NCBI GenBank assembly: GCA_038501625.1
Contig: JAZAYU010000263.1
Span: 248,001-312,000 of the forward strand
Direction: 5' to 3'
DNA length: 64,000 nt
Source of the DNA: Corbicula japonica
Taxonomy: Eukaryota; Mollusca; Bivalvia; Venerida; Cyrenidae
How positions within the stretch are numbered: position 1 is the first letter of the stretch; every line of letters starts with the position of its first letter. Under the pieces are notes generated by a model. It was not told the DNA's origin, ran no database searches, and saw only the letters and a program-made list of their open reading frames with translations. This document shows positions 39,760 to 53,000 of this stretch, one piece after another. The position numbers were made by a program, and so were the translations under genes.

Positions 39760-42700
39760 CCGACAACTTAGCTGACAACAGCATTGACTTCATGTATGGA
39801 AATACTTTCTACAAAGATTTGAGAATCCAGAAATTATATTCATTCCTTTGAAATTTAATGATAACTCAGAAAAATGAATAGCAGAACAAATAACATTCTT
39901 ACTTAATGTCTGCCTTAATTGTTTTCTTGATACATTAAATAAAACAAAAATTTAAATCATGTCTGGTTCAAATGTACTGAACATTTATTTTTGTATTGAT
40001 TAGCACTATTATATAACAGCTTTTCAACAGATGTTAACTGTTTCATTGTTATTTGCAGCACTTAAAATGTTCTTCAAGTTGTCGATTGTTTTGCCAAATT
40101 AAAACGTTCATTAACTAATTTATTGTTTTGTTCACAAGCTACAATTGTACCATTTTCAACTGTCTTTTTCTATAATTGGTGTTTTATAGCTTTCAACACT
40201 GATAAATACAGTTGGGGTAATTCTTGAATAGAAAGACTTCTGGGTCACGTAATGTTTTCAAGTTCATGAACATTTTTGTTATGTTGATCTTGTTGCTGAT
40301 ATATCATCCACTCTCAAGCTCCATCTGAAAACAACAACAACAACAACAACAAAGTTTAATAGTCAAACTAAAAGGTTCATCACCTGTCCAAATGGAACCA
40401 CTGATGAGTTACAGTGACAAATGCTCTCTTGACAAGGTAAATAATTTGTCATGTTACAGTAAAATATCTTGATGCATGACCAAGTTATTAAGTCTGGACA
40501 CAATTACCGTATAATGGGTTATTTTCGTGATTTTGTCATAATTTTAATTTTAGCGAATTTGCATCTGCAGAAATTAATTTTCCCTTTTTTACTGTTGCAG
40601 GGCATTCATATTGCTAAAGTTCTTGTAATCCTGTACCAGAAAATGTACCTGTTAAAATTAAGTATTATTAGAAGGAGTGTTTGCTATGATGTGAAATCTG
40701 TGCATTTAACAGTGGTATTTTATAAAACTGTTACAAACCAAATTGCTCCTAGCATAATTGACATCCGATTTAATAGCAATGGTGATTATTTTTTTATTGG
40801 CCGAATAATGACTGTGACCATCGCAGATAGGCCTATTGACATCATGAAGCCATAATTAACCTTTAGCCAGCTGGGGCGATTATAACAACTTTTTTTAACA
40901 GCTTATAACGTGCATCATCATTGTTTGTAAAGCATAGTATATGCAACAAGTTTTGAAAGTATCAAATTATTGAAGCTTGTCATCAATACCAATGATTTTG
41001 GCTCCCGAACCATTAATTGTATTGGTAATTATCTAATCTACCTGAAGAGATTACATGTACTAAATTGGTGCCCTATGGGATATACTCGATTAAACTAGAC
41101 CATAAAGAAATAGTAACAGCTTTTTTAATCAAGCATATCAGACAGTCTAACAATATAGCGCACTACACGAAAGTTAAGTTGGAAATTTTTGGCGTTTATT
41201 ATTTAAGGAAATTCACAATGGTTGCGAAAATAGCGAAAATATTATGCTCGCGAAAAATCCCATTATACGGTATTTGATGGCCTGCATTGGCATTCTACCT
41301 GTAATAGCCAGATTTTTTTGTAAACCTGGTTCAAAACTTTGCATTATTTAAATTTTAATGTACTCCCTAAAAAAGCGCTTCTGCAGCACTATGCAAAGCA
41401 TACTGTTCAATTGTTCACATATGTTTTAACAGAAATTTATTAACTGCATCTATAAAATATACTGAATGGTGTAGACCATGTTCATACGGTATTTAAAATT
41501 GTGGTACATGAACTTGGTGCTTTACTTTTAAGATATTCAAAAGAAATAAATTTCGATATAAGGTAATCATAACACTGACATAATTCATTCCAATCATAAT
41601 ACCGACAGATTCCATAAATTCAATCAAAGGTAGGAATTTTGGTACATACCTAAATCACAGTCCTCATGGCACCATTATTTCCACATAAATTGATCTCGCA
41701 ATAGCAGAACAAATCTGAAACAGAAATTTGAGCATGAACATATCATGTATTAACAGCAGTTATTATTATTTAAGAAAGAAGGAACTGTGGATCATGTAAT
41801 TCCAAGGTTGGGTGGTAAATACCACCCCCATATTTACCGGTGGCATTTACTACACTGGAAAATACTCCTTAAAAGGCATACTGGTTTTTGCCTGAAAAAT
41901 TTGTAGAAAACTTAATTCTGACCTGAATGTAGCAATAAAAGAAATTGTAAATACAAGCTGAGCATATACAAGCAAAAGACATATCTTTTGATATGACATT
42001 TGTGAGAATGTATAGGAATTTCATCTTGAATAGAGATATATTACCTTTAAGCCGACAATAGATAGACAAGCCTCTAAAGATTTGAGAAATTTAACCCTTT
42101 CCTCCATATACTAGTATATGGCTTTATGGTGTGGGAAAACAGTGTAGATCCAGATCTGCTGGCAAGTATGTGCTGTCTGATCAAGATCTGCACTGTTCCC
42201 TACTAGATGTTTAAGGTTGTTTTACGAAAGTGAACATTGCAGATCCTGATTAGACAACATAGATGTGACGACTGATCTTCATTCTAAATATATTTTCATA
42301 TTTTTCTTTTTTTTTTAATAATTACTTCACAATTTAATTCATGTGCAATTTGAAGCTGATCTTGAAATAATTTATTTATTTATGATCAATAAATGGTTCT
42401 CTTAATTTAGCAACAGATAAAAGAGATGGCTTAGTTTACAGTTAACACTATTCTGATCAAGATATAAGGCCTAGAAAACATCTGCTTCTGTAGAGTTTCT
42501 ATGGTCCAATACATGTAACCTAGCATTCCATGGCACCACACCAGTGACTGCATTATCAGTGGTGTTCTCTAATGTCTTATTCAAATACATTCCTTAAAAG
42601 CTTAAAATGCAAATTTAGGCATAAAAATGAAGTTCACAGCAGTTTTCTTTATACCAACACTTACTGTCATATTATTCATCAGCAATGAGAGACAACACAT

Positions 42701-44990
42701 CTCTTAAGGCTTCAAGATTCCACGCACATAATAATCCATGAAATAATGGTGTGAAGATTGCCAGTTCTAGCTTTGAAGATACTGTGTGGCAACCTCCTGA
42801 TACTGTAAAGACTGCAGATGAGTTCTCTTTGGTATCCTATCCAAAGCAGTTGTAGATAGAAGAAGCTTCACCTCTTTAGACTGTTCGGACAGTTCTGGGA
42901 CTGTTTGTATGCTGCAAGCAAAGTCATCTCAGGCATCTGACCTGACATCAAAAGAAGAAAAAAACATTAGTTACTGACATGAAATTTGTAAACATTCAAA
43001 AGAACTGTATTGTTTTTAATAAGGTCCACCAAAGTCGCCATCATGTTTCTAAAGACTGCATCCAGACCAATGTTACTGTCACAGAATAGCATAAACCACT
43101 CCAGCTCCCAATGAACAGTAGAGATATCAGTCCCATGGAGTTTCTAAAATCATCAAATACCACAAAATATAAAACAGCTGCTACTTTTACTGCATGAAAT
43201 TGATTTACACCATGAACTGTTAAGATAAATGTGATCAGAAACAATGAAAATTATGAAATTATATGGCCTCGGGACAATTACCTTACGGAACAGTTAGCTT
43301 AGTGTGCATGAGTCTCTTTTAAGTTTGACAAAATTTGTTAAAAATTGAATAAAACAACTAAAATTCATATATTATTGTTTTTGTTTACTAATAAACCCCA
43401 AAATGATCCATTATTTTCAGAAAAAAACTGATAGTTTCTCAATATGCTTGTCAAAACTTAGACCTTTTATATGTAAACTGACCCATTTTACTGAAATAAC
43501 ATGGTCATGGACCATAACTTTAAAGGTTGGCATGGTCATGGTCACTTTAAATTAAACAAAAAGTTATTTTGAGTGGCCATTACCATGCCAACAATAAAGA
43601 GGACCATGACTGTGCAAATCTTTCAAGATGACTATAATGGGATTAGTCGGGTTTTCACGACAAGCTTACAGTATACTATTTATGATATAAACATAGACAA
43701 AGCAGGCTGACTTTCTGTAAAAGCATGCCATGCATCCTTACTTATCAAATTACCATGGCGTAGAAAATAAACGACTAAAGATCCCCACATTTGCCCTGGT
43801 TTAAACTTTTTTCTCTTTCTGTGTTGACATGTGGCTCCAGACACAAGTGGTCTATTGCTTTACATAGTAGCTTACGGCAAACATGGTATGACCCTGGTCT
43901 AAGGTTCAACACTGGAAACATACAAGATAGACCTACCTTAATCTATGCACAAGTATTGTGTACCAGCCATCAGGAAATCTGGCATTGATTACATCAATTT
44001 ACACCATGGATCCTTCCCTTTGGCAGCCCTACAAAAAAGTAAAACAATTTTCATTCATTGGTGGTGGAGTTTTCATCTAAATTGAACTGTCTTATCTTTC
44101 TTAAATCCCTTCATTTTAACTAATCAATTTAAATTGAGGCTAAAAAACTTAATATCTTGAACCCTTGTTTACATTTAAACTTTTTGAAAGTAAAAATAGC
44201 CATTTTCCAGGTCTGAACTAAAATAATATATATTATTACAAAATAATATATATTATTATACATGTATAATAATATAATGAAAAATCAAATGACCTCACTG
44301 TCTGATTTTGTGGCCTTATATTTGTCACATGTCCAAGTTTCATCAAGATATCTTAAAAAGTGTTGAACATTTGACATTTGAGTTTGGGCATACCCCTCCC
44401 ACATTCATATTTTATCAGGCCTAAGAACACAGTTTTTTCCCTATATGTTTCATATAAGCATTTGAGAACAGAACAATTTTTATTCACATTCCGAATTGAA
44501 AAATCTCACTTGAACTTTTTAATACTATACAATGCGACATATTCTAGACTAGACTAAATTTCTATTTGCAAAAAAATGGTACCTTGACCGGCTTCCTTGG
44601 GCAATAATTTCTAAAGTGTCTCAGCTGGTTTGACAGGTTAACAATTTCAGCAGTAAACAGGCCAAAATTACCCCTGTTCAAACGTTGATTAATAATAACC
44701 TATCATTAAAATTCACTTAAAATTGATATTTACTTTCAGATTCAGACCTACTTTGTACAAAAATGGTATTTAATCATTATTCTTCATTCAAATTTCAATC
44801 AGTATACAGTAATACTATTCATCCTCAAAAAGAGGACTCTTAATGTGCAAATACTTCCTTATTGTGGGTTACCAAAGGGCTATAAACTGTGTTCTCATTC
44901 CAGCCTATTCCATCAGGTCTTTAGAACTAGATGTGTGTTCAATTGAATACTTACAAGTGTCACCCTTGGGTATTTAAAAACCTGACATCA
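39760..44990. other. Intergenic region
   Basis: No gene recognised in 5.2 kb. It contains a (CAA)n run near 40,329, AT dinucleotide-rich stretches near 44,220-44,280, and an imperfect inverted CATGGTCATG.../CATGACC pair near 43,500-43,610. Frames of 60-128 codons have no family features. Confidence 0.4.
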
Positions 44991-44999
44991 GATAAAGAA

Positions 45000-46150
45000 A
45001 TTTTAAAAAATTGCAAAGTTATAGCCAAAAGTCCATTAAATGTGATCTTGACCTTGGAATTTTGCATTGTCATGACTGTATGTGTTGTCACAAGCAATAT
45101 TATTTGAAAATATGATGAAATAGAATGATGAAAAGGGAACTTTCAAAGTCACCGAACTCGATAAATATGAAAATACTGCAGGCTTGGTTTGATTGAGCCT
45201 GTTCATGGGCAGTAATGGGAATGCATATTACTACCCATGCCGCCTAGCCATGGGTTGAGCGCAACTCAGTAATTACAACATTAAATAGTACAATTTTGAT
45301 ACATCCCAAACGATGGTATGCATATGGCGGTGAACATGGAACCTTCAATGAGGTATTTTCAGATTAATACCATTCCATGTTCAGCAGCGTATGGTCCCCA
45401 GATAAAAGAATGGGTTTGCCCTAAACGAGAAAACAATGGGCGGAACTAAACAGAATAGAATTTTGACAGAAGATCTTAGAAATTCAATATAAATCCTGCA
45501 TATCACAGATGACGCCAAAGGCAAAATTTAAAAGGCAGGAAGAATATCCTTGGGGGTGATTGGACAATATCCAAATCTTTATTGGCTGGGATATTGAAAC
45601 CACCTATCTATTAACTGGCCGAAATATTAAAACAAAAGTAATTTTAGAAGTACTATAAACATAGTACATAAGTATCGTGCTCAACAACCTTCAAAGGAAG
45701 TTACTGATAACAGCACTGATTGAATGTACGGGGAGAAATAATTAAGAAATGGCAAAGTTATACTCAGTGTTGAAGTTTGAGTGACACAATTTGGGTACAA
45801 AAGGGTATTAACTCTGTTACCTTGACCCAAAGAAGTTGACCTCATCATGACCGTGTTGTCATAAGCAATAAATTTTTTAATTTTGCTAAAGAAATATTCA
45901 AAAGCAAAGTTATAGCCAACTTTAGTTTCATGCCAAATCTAAGAACAATGGAGGAATAACCCTATACAATGTGACATTGACCTAAAGAATTTGGCATCAT
46001 TACAAGGTAATGCTGTTGTCAGCAAAACAATTTGAAAGTTTGATGAAGAAAAATTAAGAGATTGCAAAGTTATAGCCAATGTAAAGTGTTCATGATGGAT
46101 GTACATACAAAGTAATCCCTTTTCTTTAAAAGAGAGACTGAAAAAAAATC
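45000..46150. repeat. Second array of the TGACCTTGACC family
   Basis: AAAGTTATAGCCAA, TGATCTTGACCTT, TTGACATCATCATGAC/TTTGGCATCAT and ATTTGAAAGTTTGATGAAG recur. Units are diverged and interrupted near 45,140-45,720 by unrelated sequence. Confidence 0.65.
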
Positions 46151-46230
46151 AACCACAAAATCCTGTTTAACCTTACATGGAACATAGGAACATGAATTTC
46201 TTTCAAAAATCACCCGGATCCCACATATAT

Positions 46231-46380
46231 TATGTTTGACCATTTATTCATATATAATAAACACAAGGAATGCAACAGATTCATACCCCACCCACTAACC
46301 CGTTACAAGAATTTTCCAGCTACAAACCTGAAATGGAAGTTTCACTGGTCAAACATTTGAACAAAATAAAAATCTATTAT
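46231..46380 (+). repeat. Copy of a sequence also at 57,990-58,190 (opposite strand)
   Basis: AACACAAGGAATGCAAC, TTCATACCCCACCC, TAACCCGTTACAAGA and AACAAAATAAAAATCTAT are shared, in inverted orientation about 11.8 kb apart. This copy has stops in the frame that is open in the other one and also a small insertion. Confidence 0.7.
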
Positions 46381-46381
46381 A

Positions 46382-46683
46382 AGGCAATAGAAAATTAATT
46401 CCTAGATTCTCATCCTAATTTTGGAAAAAAATGGGGAAGGTGGACGGGTTATATTTGTTATTTATCATTCTCACTGTTTCTAACGATGCTTGTATAGTGC
46501 AAAGATAAAAAAGCTCCCAGCCTATTCACACTTTAATGTTTCATTCTGCGTTTTCATCTCTACCCATTTGTACTCTAAATGTAAATTTTGATTTACACTT
46601 TTCAAAATAAAAACCGTTCGGGTAGAGTGATTTTTGACGGGTGGGCAGGGATGAGAATATAGGAATTAATTTTTATTGCCTAA
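46382..46683. mobile_element. MITE of about 300 bp
   Basis: Terminal AGGCAATA-AAAATTAATTCC and TATTCTCATCC are mirrored by GGATGAGAATA and GGAATTAATTTTTATTGCCT, about 34 bases with three differences. It sits at the end of the dispersed sequence above, interrupting it. No gene inside. Confidence 0.65.
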
Positions 46684-46999
46684 GCAATCAAAGCGCCTTA
46701 ATAATAGTCATTCTGGAACTGGTTATCAACCGCTCTTTATTTTGTCACCCGCTCCATTGCGTGATGTCACTTAGTTCTACACCTGGGCAAATGGGAATTC
46801 CGAAAAACTGTATTTCCTTTTTAGCAAACGTGGTAAAAATAACCGATCTGTCAATGTACACAGTTTGTGATAACATCTTTAAATGATCTTATTGAACGAG
46901 TTTTATGCTTTTAAAAATTAAACAAAGTTAAACTAGAATTATCACTGAAAGTGATTAAATACCCCCACATGTATGCTTGATAATTGAACTGGGAATGCT

Positions 47000-47716
47000 T
47001 CGAATCAATGGCATAATGTGCCCCACTTTCAATCCAAAGTGTCGTCTTCACAGTAGCCACCTATTCAGCAAGTTTCATCACAATATCTCATTCCTTCTAA
47101 ATTTATTGAGCAGAAATGGTTTAAATATGTTTGTAACAGTGGCCTTTATCTAACTTTTATCTAAGAACTGTGTGCCAAACATTGTTTATGAGAAATCATC
47201 CAGAAACCATTTTTTCTATTTTTAGTAACAGTGACCTTGACCCCATCAGGCCCAATTTCAATACCAAGTTTCGTCTTCACAGACACTACCTATATAGCAA
47301 TTTTCATCACAATATCTCATTCTGAACCAAAGTTATTGAGCATACAGTTTATTTTCTATTTTTAGTAACAGTGACCTTGACCCCACAGGCCTTCAATCCC
47401 AAAAGTCATCTTCACAAAAACCATCAATACACCAAATTTCATTTAAGAATCTCATTCCAAGCTATAGTTACTGAGTGGAAACGAAGTTTTGAAGTTTAAA
47501 TAACAGTAACCTTGACCTTGAACCCACAGGCCCCAAAGTCAAACCTAATCTTTATCTTGTTATGTTACATCTGTGTCCCAAAAAATAATTAAATCTATGA
47601 AGTATTTCATGAGTTATAGTCCAGAAACAATTTTTCTTTTTTAAGTTACAGTGACCTTGACACTGACCCCTCAGGCCCCAAAGTCGAACTCGACCTGTAT
47701 CTTCTGATATTACATA
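47000..47716. repeat. AGTAACAGTGACCTTGACC tandem family, left part
   Basis: TTTTTAGTAACAGTGACC, CCACAGGCCC, TCATCTTCAC and ATTTCAT-A-AATCTCATTC repeat with a period near 125-180. The LTR retrotransposon is inserted in one unit, and the family resumes at 56,740. Confidence 0.7.
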
Positions 47717-48491
47717 TGTGACCGTTGGTCGGTGGCCACTAGACGAATGTCCGAGCTTATTAAGTCTATTTGGGGGAAACTGGCTCAAGCGGCGCAGCCA
47801 CCGTTTGGGTCTCTTGGTCACGAGCTCAATCCTGTCCCCAACTATTTACTGGGAACAGGTGAATCAGAACTATAACTCCATTTGTAAGTTCTAAATTCCT
47901 TTTTAATTCTGGTGGACTTATCAATATTCAAAGTTATTATAATATAAAATTTCCAATGTAACACAATGATGAACACATCTAAAACAAGCACCAAATTCAC
48001 AATGAAGGCGTTTGTATGACTTTACTTGTCGAAAACTTTCTTAAGACTAAAGATACATTCTAAAATTGATATTAAGGTTTTCTAAGACAAAACCCTAAAA
48101 CATAAATTAACCAATGAAAATTTAACAGAAAGTAACCTATTATCCAATGAAAAGTTATGTTACAAATAGGTGAAACCCTTAGCTCAAATTGGAGAGTTTA
48201 CTTAACAATTTATTGAGGCTTCACACTTAATCAACAAAATATGGTGAATTGTTTATACAGCAAAGACCTAGTGCAAGCTGCTAAAATCCTAAGCAGCTTG
48301 ACTTAATTAAATCTTCTTTGTTAAGATGATAACTTAAAAACATTTAATACCTTACTTAAATTAAGATGTTAAGTAACAAATTTCAAAATAGCTAAAATCA
48401 ATGAATAAGAATTTCTATATTTTAAAATTTAAAATAATTAAATTTCAAAATTATGCAATAAAGAGTTTATTGCCTGAAATACTTGGTTACA
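47717..48491 (-). repeat. 3' LTR (downstream in element orientation)
   Basis: 775 bases, matching 55,965-56,739. AATAAA-type signals are present near its left end in both orientations. Confidence 0.92.
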
Positions 48492-48506
48492 CTTTACCTC
48501 TCCTTG
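48492..48506 (-). promoter_or_regulatory. Candidate polypurine tract
   Basis: Minus-strand AAGGAGAGGTAAAG directly abuts the 3' LTR, where plus-strand DNA synthesis is primed. One T interrupts the purines. Confidence 0.6.
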
Positions 48507-50065
48507 AAAAAATGATTGTCCTCAATCATGAAATATATATATATTTTGACATTTGTTAAAACATAATGCAATAGAAATAACACAAACATTCAGATACAAT
48601 CCATTCAGTTTTGCCGGCCTAATACACACACAAACATACATGATAGATTCATACATTATATATAATTTTATGTTGTTGTTTTTTTTTTTTTACATTTTTT
48701 TTATGACTTTGCTGTTTATTTACAAAGTTAGCACTAATTCAAAGTCTTCTTTTCTTTAGGATATGCAATTAATATCATATGGTAATATCTTTTAAGTTAT
48801 ATACAAGAGCTCTATAATATTCATATGATATGATCATGAAGAAATAGCATTTAACTTTTCATCTTCTATAAAATGACTGTATATCTTGTCTGATAAAAGT
48901 ACATTTCAGTAGAAAACATTGTTAATGTCTGAATTGAGACAAAATAATAACACAATAATAAAGTTAAAATGCAACAACAATTTCATAGAATTGCAGTCTT
49001 CATAACACATATATTTGTATACTTGCTGGCTTTATCTTAAGTATGGAATGTAACTTAAACTAATAAGCCTTGTGATTATTTAATCACAAATAATAATCAT
49101 ATGCTTGATGCAACTGTATCTATGGTTAGATCTGTAGTATAACTTTATTAAACTGTCATTTGATCTACCACAAGAGTATAGTTTCATGCTTCTTTGGCAC
49201 TGTAGTTTTATTCATATGCATTTTTGCATTTGGTGATGAAACTGTCCGATGTGACTGACTTAAGTATGTCATGTGACTTTAAAGTCTTCAGTCACATTAA
49301 GTATAGTTTTGTGTGAATCACTTTGTTCACTACACTTTTCCACTATATTTTTATGTATTATGTAACATTTATTTTGTGTCAGACATTCAGTATGTAATAT
49401 AACTTGAATATTGTCTTCACAAACGAATATAATTTTCTTCAATCTGAAGAATTCTCATAAATATTTATTCGAGTAGGACATTCAGTATGGGAATGTAACA
49501 TTTTTCATCTGTCCTCCCGCGTTTTAAGTTAACACTTTCTGTAAAATATCACAAATTGTTGTGCTTCAATAATTATTCACTTTTCACATTTATGTGCTTT
49601 AATTTCATTTTATTCAGTTTTTCTGTTAAATGTCACAAATTTCTGTGCTTTGATTTTATTTAATTCACACTAGTATTATGGTAATGTGAAATATTCAACA
49701 TTTTGTGGGACATTGTTCCACCCAATTGAATACAGTTGTATTTGTAGAATACACTATCATAATCAAATATTTTTGTAATGAACAGCAATCATATTATTTT
49801 TTTCATAAAAGTCTTTTGTTTAAACACAAGTTACAGATTCCACTTTAAAGGAAAACCAATGTTTCTTTAAATAAATAAAATTGTAATATTTACTGTGCAA
49901 AACACTATTACTTGTTTACAACTAATAAAATCTGCAAAAATTGACAACCTTAAGTGTGTGCTGAAATACAGACCTGAACAAATAATATTTTTCTGCTAGA
50001 TCTAGATCTAAAGTAAGCATGTTAATCTGTCAACTCAAAACAAAAAGTTATCTTATAATACTGGT
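48507..50065. other. Non-coding 3' region of the retrotransposon
   Basis: AT-rich, no frame of note. Repeated TCACATTTATGTGCTTTAAT-like phrases near 49,550-49,650. No env-like gene. Confidence 0.5.
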
Positions 50066-53000
50066 TTACTTTTTCTTATTTGATTTAAAAATTTTACCAG
50101 GCTGGCTGATCTTGGCAGCAATTCTATACAAAAGTTGCCTAACACACTTGATTGGGGCCTGAGAAAATGGAAGCCAAATAGGTTCTCGAGAGTCAACAAG
50201 AAAGACTTTGAAGAAAGTAGAATCTAGAGGGTTTGTTTCATCATTTGTGATGACAGCTCTGATCATTTTAGCTTCTACTGGCTGTCCATCATCAAGCAGA
50301 GCAGTTTTACTCTGCCAGTTTTCATAGTCTACCTGTTGTAGGCAGTCAAACAGTGAATTTAGGTATGGCTGCATTTGCTTTTTCCTCTCTGATATTTTAA
50401 AGGGAACTCCACAAGTTGATGTTACAGGGTGAAAACCAGGTTGATGATGATAGATTTCTTGATTTGATAGGTCATAAGTTTCCCTGTAACCTGTCATAAA
50501 AGGTTTCCTACTGGTTGGCTGTACAAAGTTGACATTTGGTGGCAACCTGTCAAAGAATTTATGATTTTGGAGGGGGCGCTTTCTTTTTCTACCCGACATT
50601 GTTCTGTTGACATGATATTCTCTGATGAAAACATCAGGAATTGTGGAAGCATACTCCCAAGTGCTGGGTTTTGTGGAATCTTTCCATTTGATCCTATAAT
50701 AAAGTGTATCTTTGGTGCGCTTGGATGTAATGATTTTGTCTATGTCTTCTGTTTTAAATTTGTGTGTAGTGGGTGTATTTGGAAGTTGTGAATTTTGATT
50801 GTTTGAAGTTGATGGCTCTTGAAGCGGTGTGTTGGGTGTTTGATTGCTTTGAGTGAGTTCTTGTGAATTGTGATTGTGCTGTTGTTGCTGCTGATTTGAT
50901 TGCTGCTGATTGTTTTGTTGTTGTTGCTGTTGAGTGTTTGTTTGTTGCTGTTGCTGAGTGTTTGGTTGTGTTTGAGCAGTCTGAGTGTCAGTGTTGGTGT
51001 TTTTGGACTTTTTGGGCCTAGCTTTAAATTTTGGGTTTGCTGGCTGCTTACCACGTGATGTTGAGGGTTCCTGTTGTTGAGTTGGGATTTGGTTGTCATC
51101 CTCTATGGTTATTTCCTCAGCATTAAGTGGTTCCTCCAGATGCTCATAACCTGGCGGTGGATTTGTTGGCCTGTCATTGGGGTCAAAGTAAGGTTTAAGG
51201 CGTGTGGCATTTACCAAAACTTTCACCTCTTTGTTGTCACTGCAACGCCTTAGTTTGAAGGTGTTGTTGGGACCAGTTACGACTATATAGTATGGTCCTA
51301 CCCATTTCTTGTGCAGTTTGGGAGCCATGCCGGTAGGTACTTTTGTACAGTACAGCCATACCCTGTCGGCAGGTCTGTACTTAGTTTCCTGACTCCTTTT
51401 GTCATACTGCTGTTTGTATTTGTCCTGTGCAGATTTGATATTTTCAGCAGCTATTTTCCTAGACATGTCTAAATTTTGAAGAACTTGGGCCAAATGTGTT
51501 TTGAAGGAAGCAGATAGAGTAGATTTGGGAGTAAGAGAAGTGTCAATAGGAAGCCGCATTTCTCTGCCAAAGAGTAAGAAGAAAGGTGAGTGAAGAGTTG
51601 ATTGGGTAGCAGGGGTCATGCGATAGGCCATCATGATAGAGGGAAGTAGTTCTGGCCAATCATCCTGCTGTCCTTTACAGTAGAGTCTAAGTGACTGAAG
51701 GATCACACTGTTCATTCTCTCTACAGAGCCATTAAGTAAGGGCCGGTAGGAACTGGTATAGAACCGTGTGATCTGAAATAGCTCACATAGAGCTTTGACA
51801 AGTTTTGATAAAAACTGCTGTCCTCTGTCTGACACAAGGACATTAGGGGCTCCATAGCGACAGATGACTTCTCGAAAGAGCACAGCTGCAACTTCGGTGG
51901 CTTCCTGTGTGCGAAGTGGGAATGCTTCACACCACTTGGAATAGCTGTCAACTACAAGAAGGACATATTTGTACTTATCCTTTGTAGTAGGGAGACCTCC
52001 TAAAATGTCTATATGCCAACGTTGAAACAAATCTACAATAGGCATGGGTTGTAAAGGTGGCGGTTTGCCATGAATGTCACGCTTTACTCTCTGACATTCT
52101 TCACAGGACTGTATATATTTCTGACAGTCTCCAAACATTGACGGCCAATAATATTTCTGCCGTAATGCTGCATAGGTTCTTTCAAATCCTTGGTGCATGC
52201 CACCAGCTAAGCTATCATGGTAGGATTTTAATAAATCATCCCTTAAAATTGAGGGCACACACACCTGAGTGATAAGTTTTTCATCTTTGGGGATACCTTT
52301 TGTTCTTGGTGTGTACAAATGTAACAATACACCCAAGTCCGAAATTTCATATTGTTCTGATTCTGCGACTATTAATTTTGATTTCTTGAGATCATCTGGT
52401 AATTCTTTCTGTAATTTATATTTAATGATATTTTTGTAAAATTCATCCTCTCTTTGTAAAAATATTAAATCCATGTTTTGTTTAATGGGGTCATCAGTAT
52501 TTACTGAGCCCTGCTGTTCCAAGTCTTGGTCTTCATTGTTTGGTGCTGTCTCAGTGCAAGCAGTGGCTGGTGCTACAGATGGAGTGAGAACTTGGTCATG
52601 ACTGTAAACAAGTGTTACAGCAGCCAGTTCATTAGACTGTTGGTCTGAGAGCTGACATACTGCTTCACTTGTGTCATTTAGTTCTGTGCCACTTTTCTCT
52701 TTGACCTCAGTGTAGGGGCGACGAGAGAGTCCATCTGCATTACCGTTAGCTTGAGATGCCTTGTGAACTATCTCGAAATTGTACCCTTGTAATGAGAGTG
52801 CCCATCTTCCGAGACGTCCTTGGCAATTCTTTATTTGCTTTAGCCACTTCACAGAAACATTATCTGTGTACACTGTAAAGAAGCTGTTGGCAAGGTATGG
52901 TCTGAAATGTGACACAGCTTCAACCAATGCCAACCCCTCCTTATCAGTGATGTGCCATCTTGTTTCATGGCCATGTAAAGCTCTTCCGCCATATGCAATA

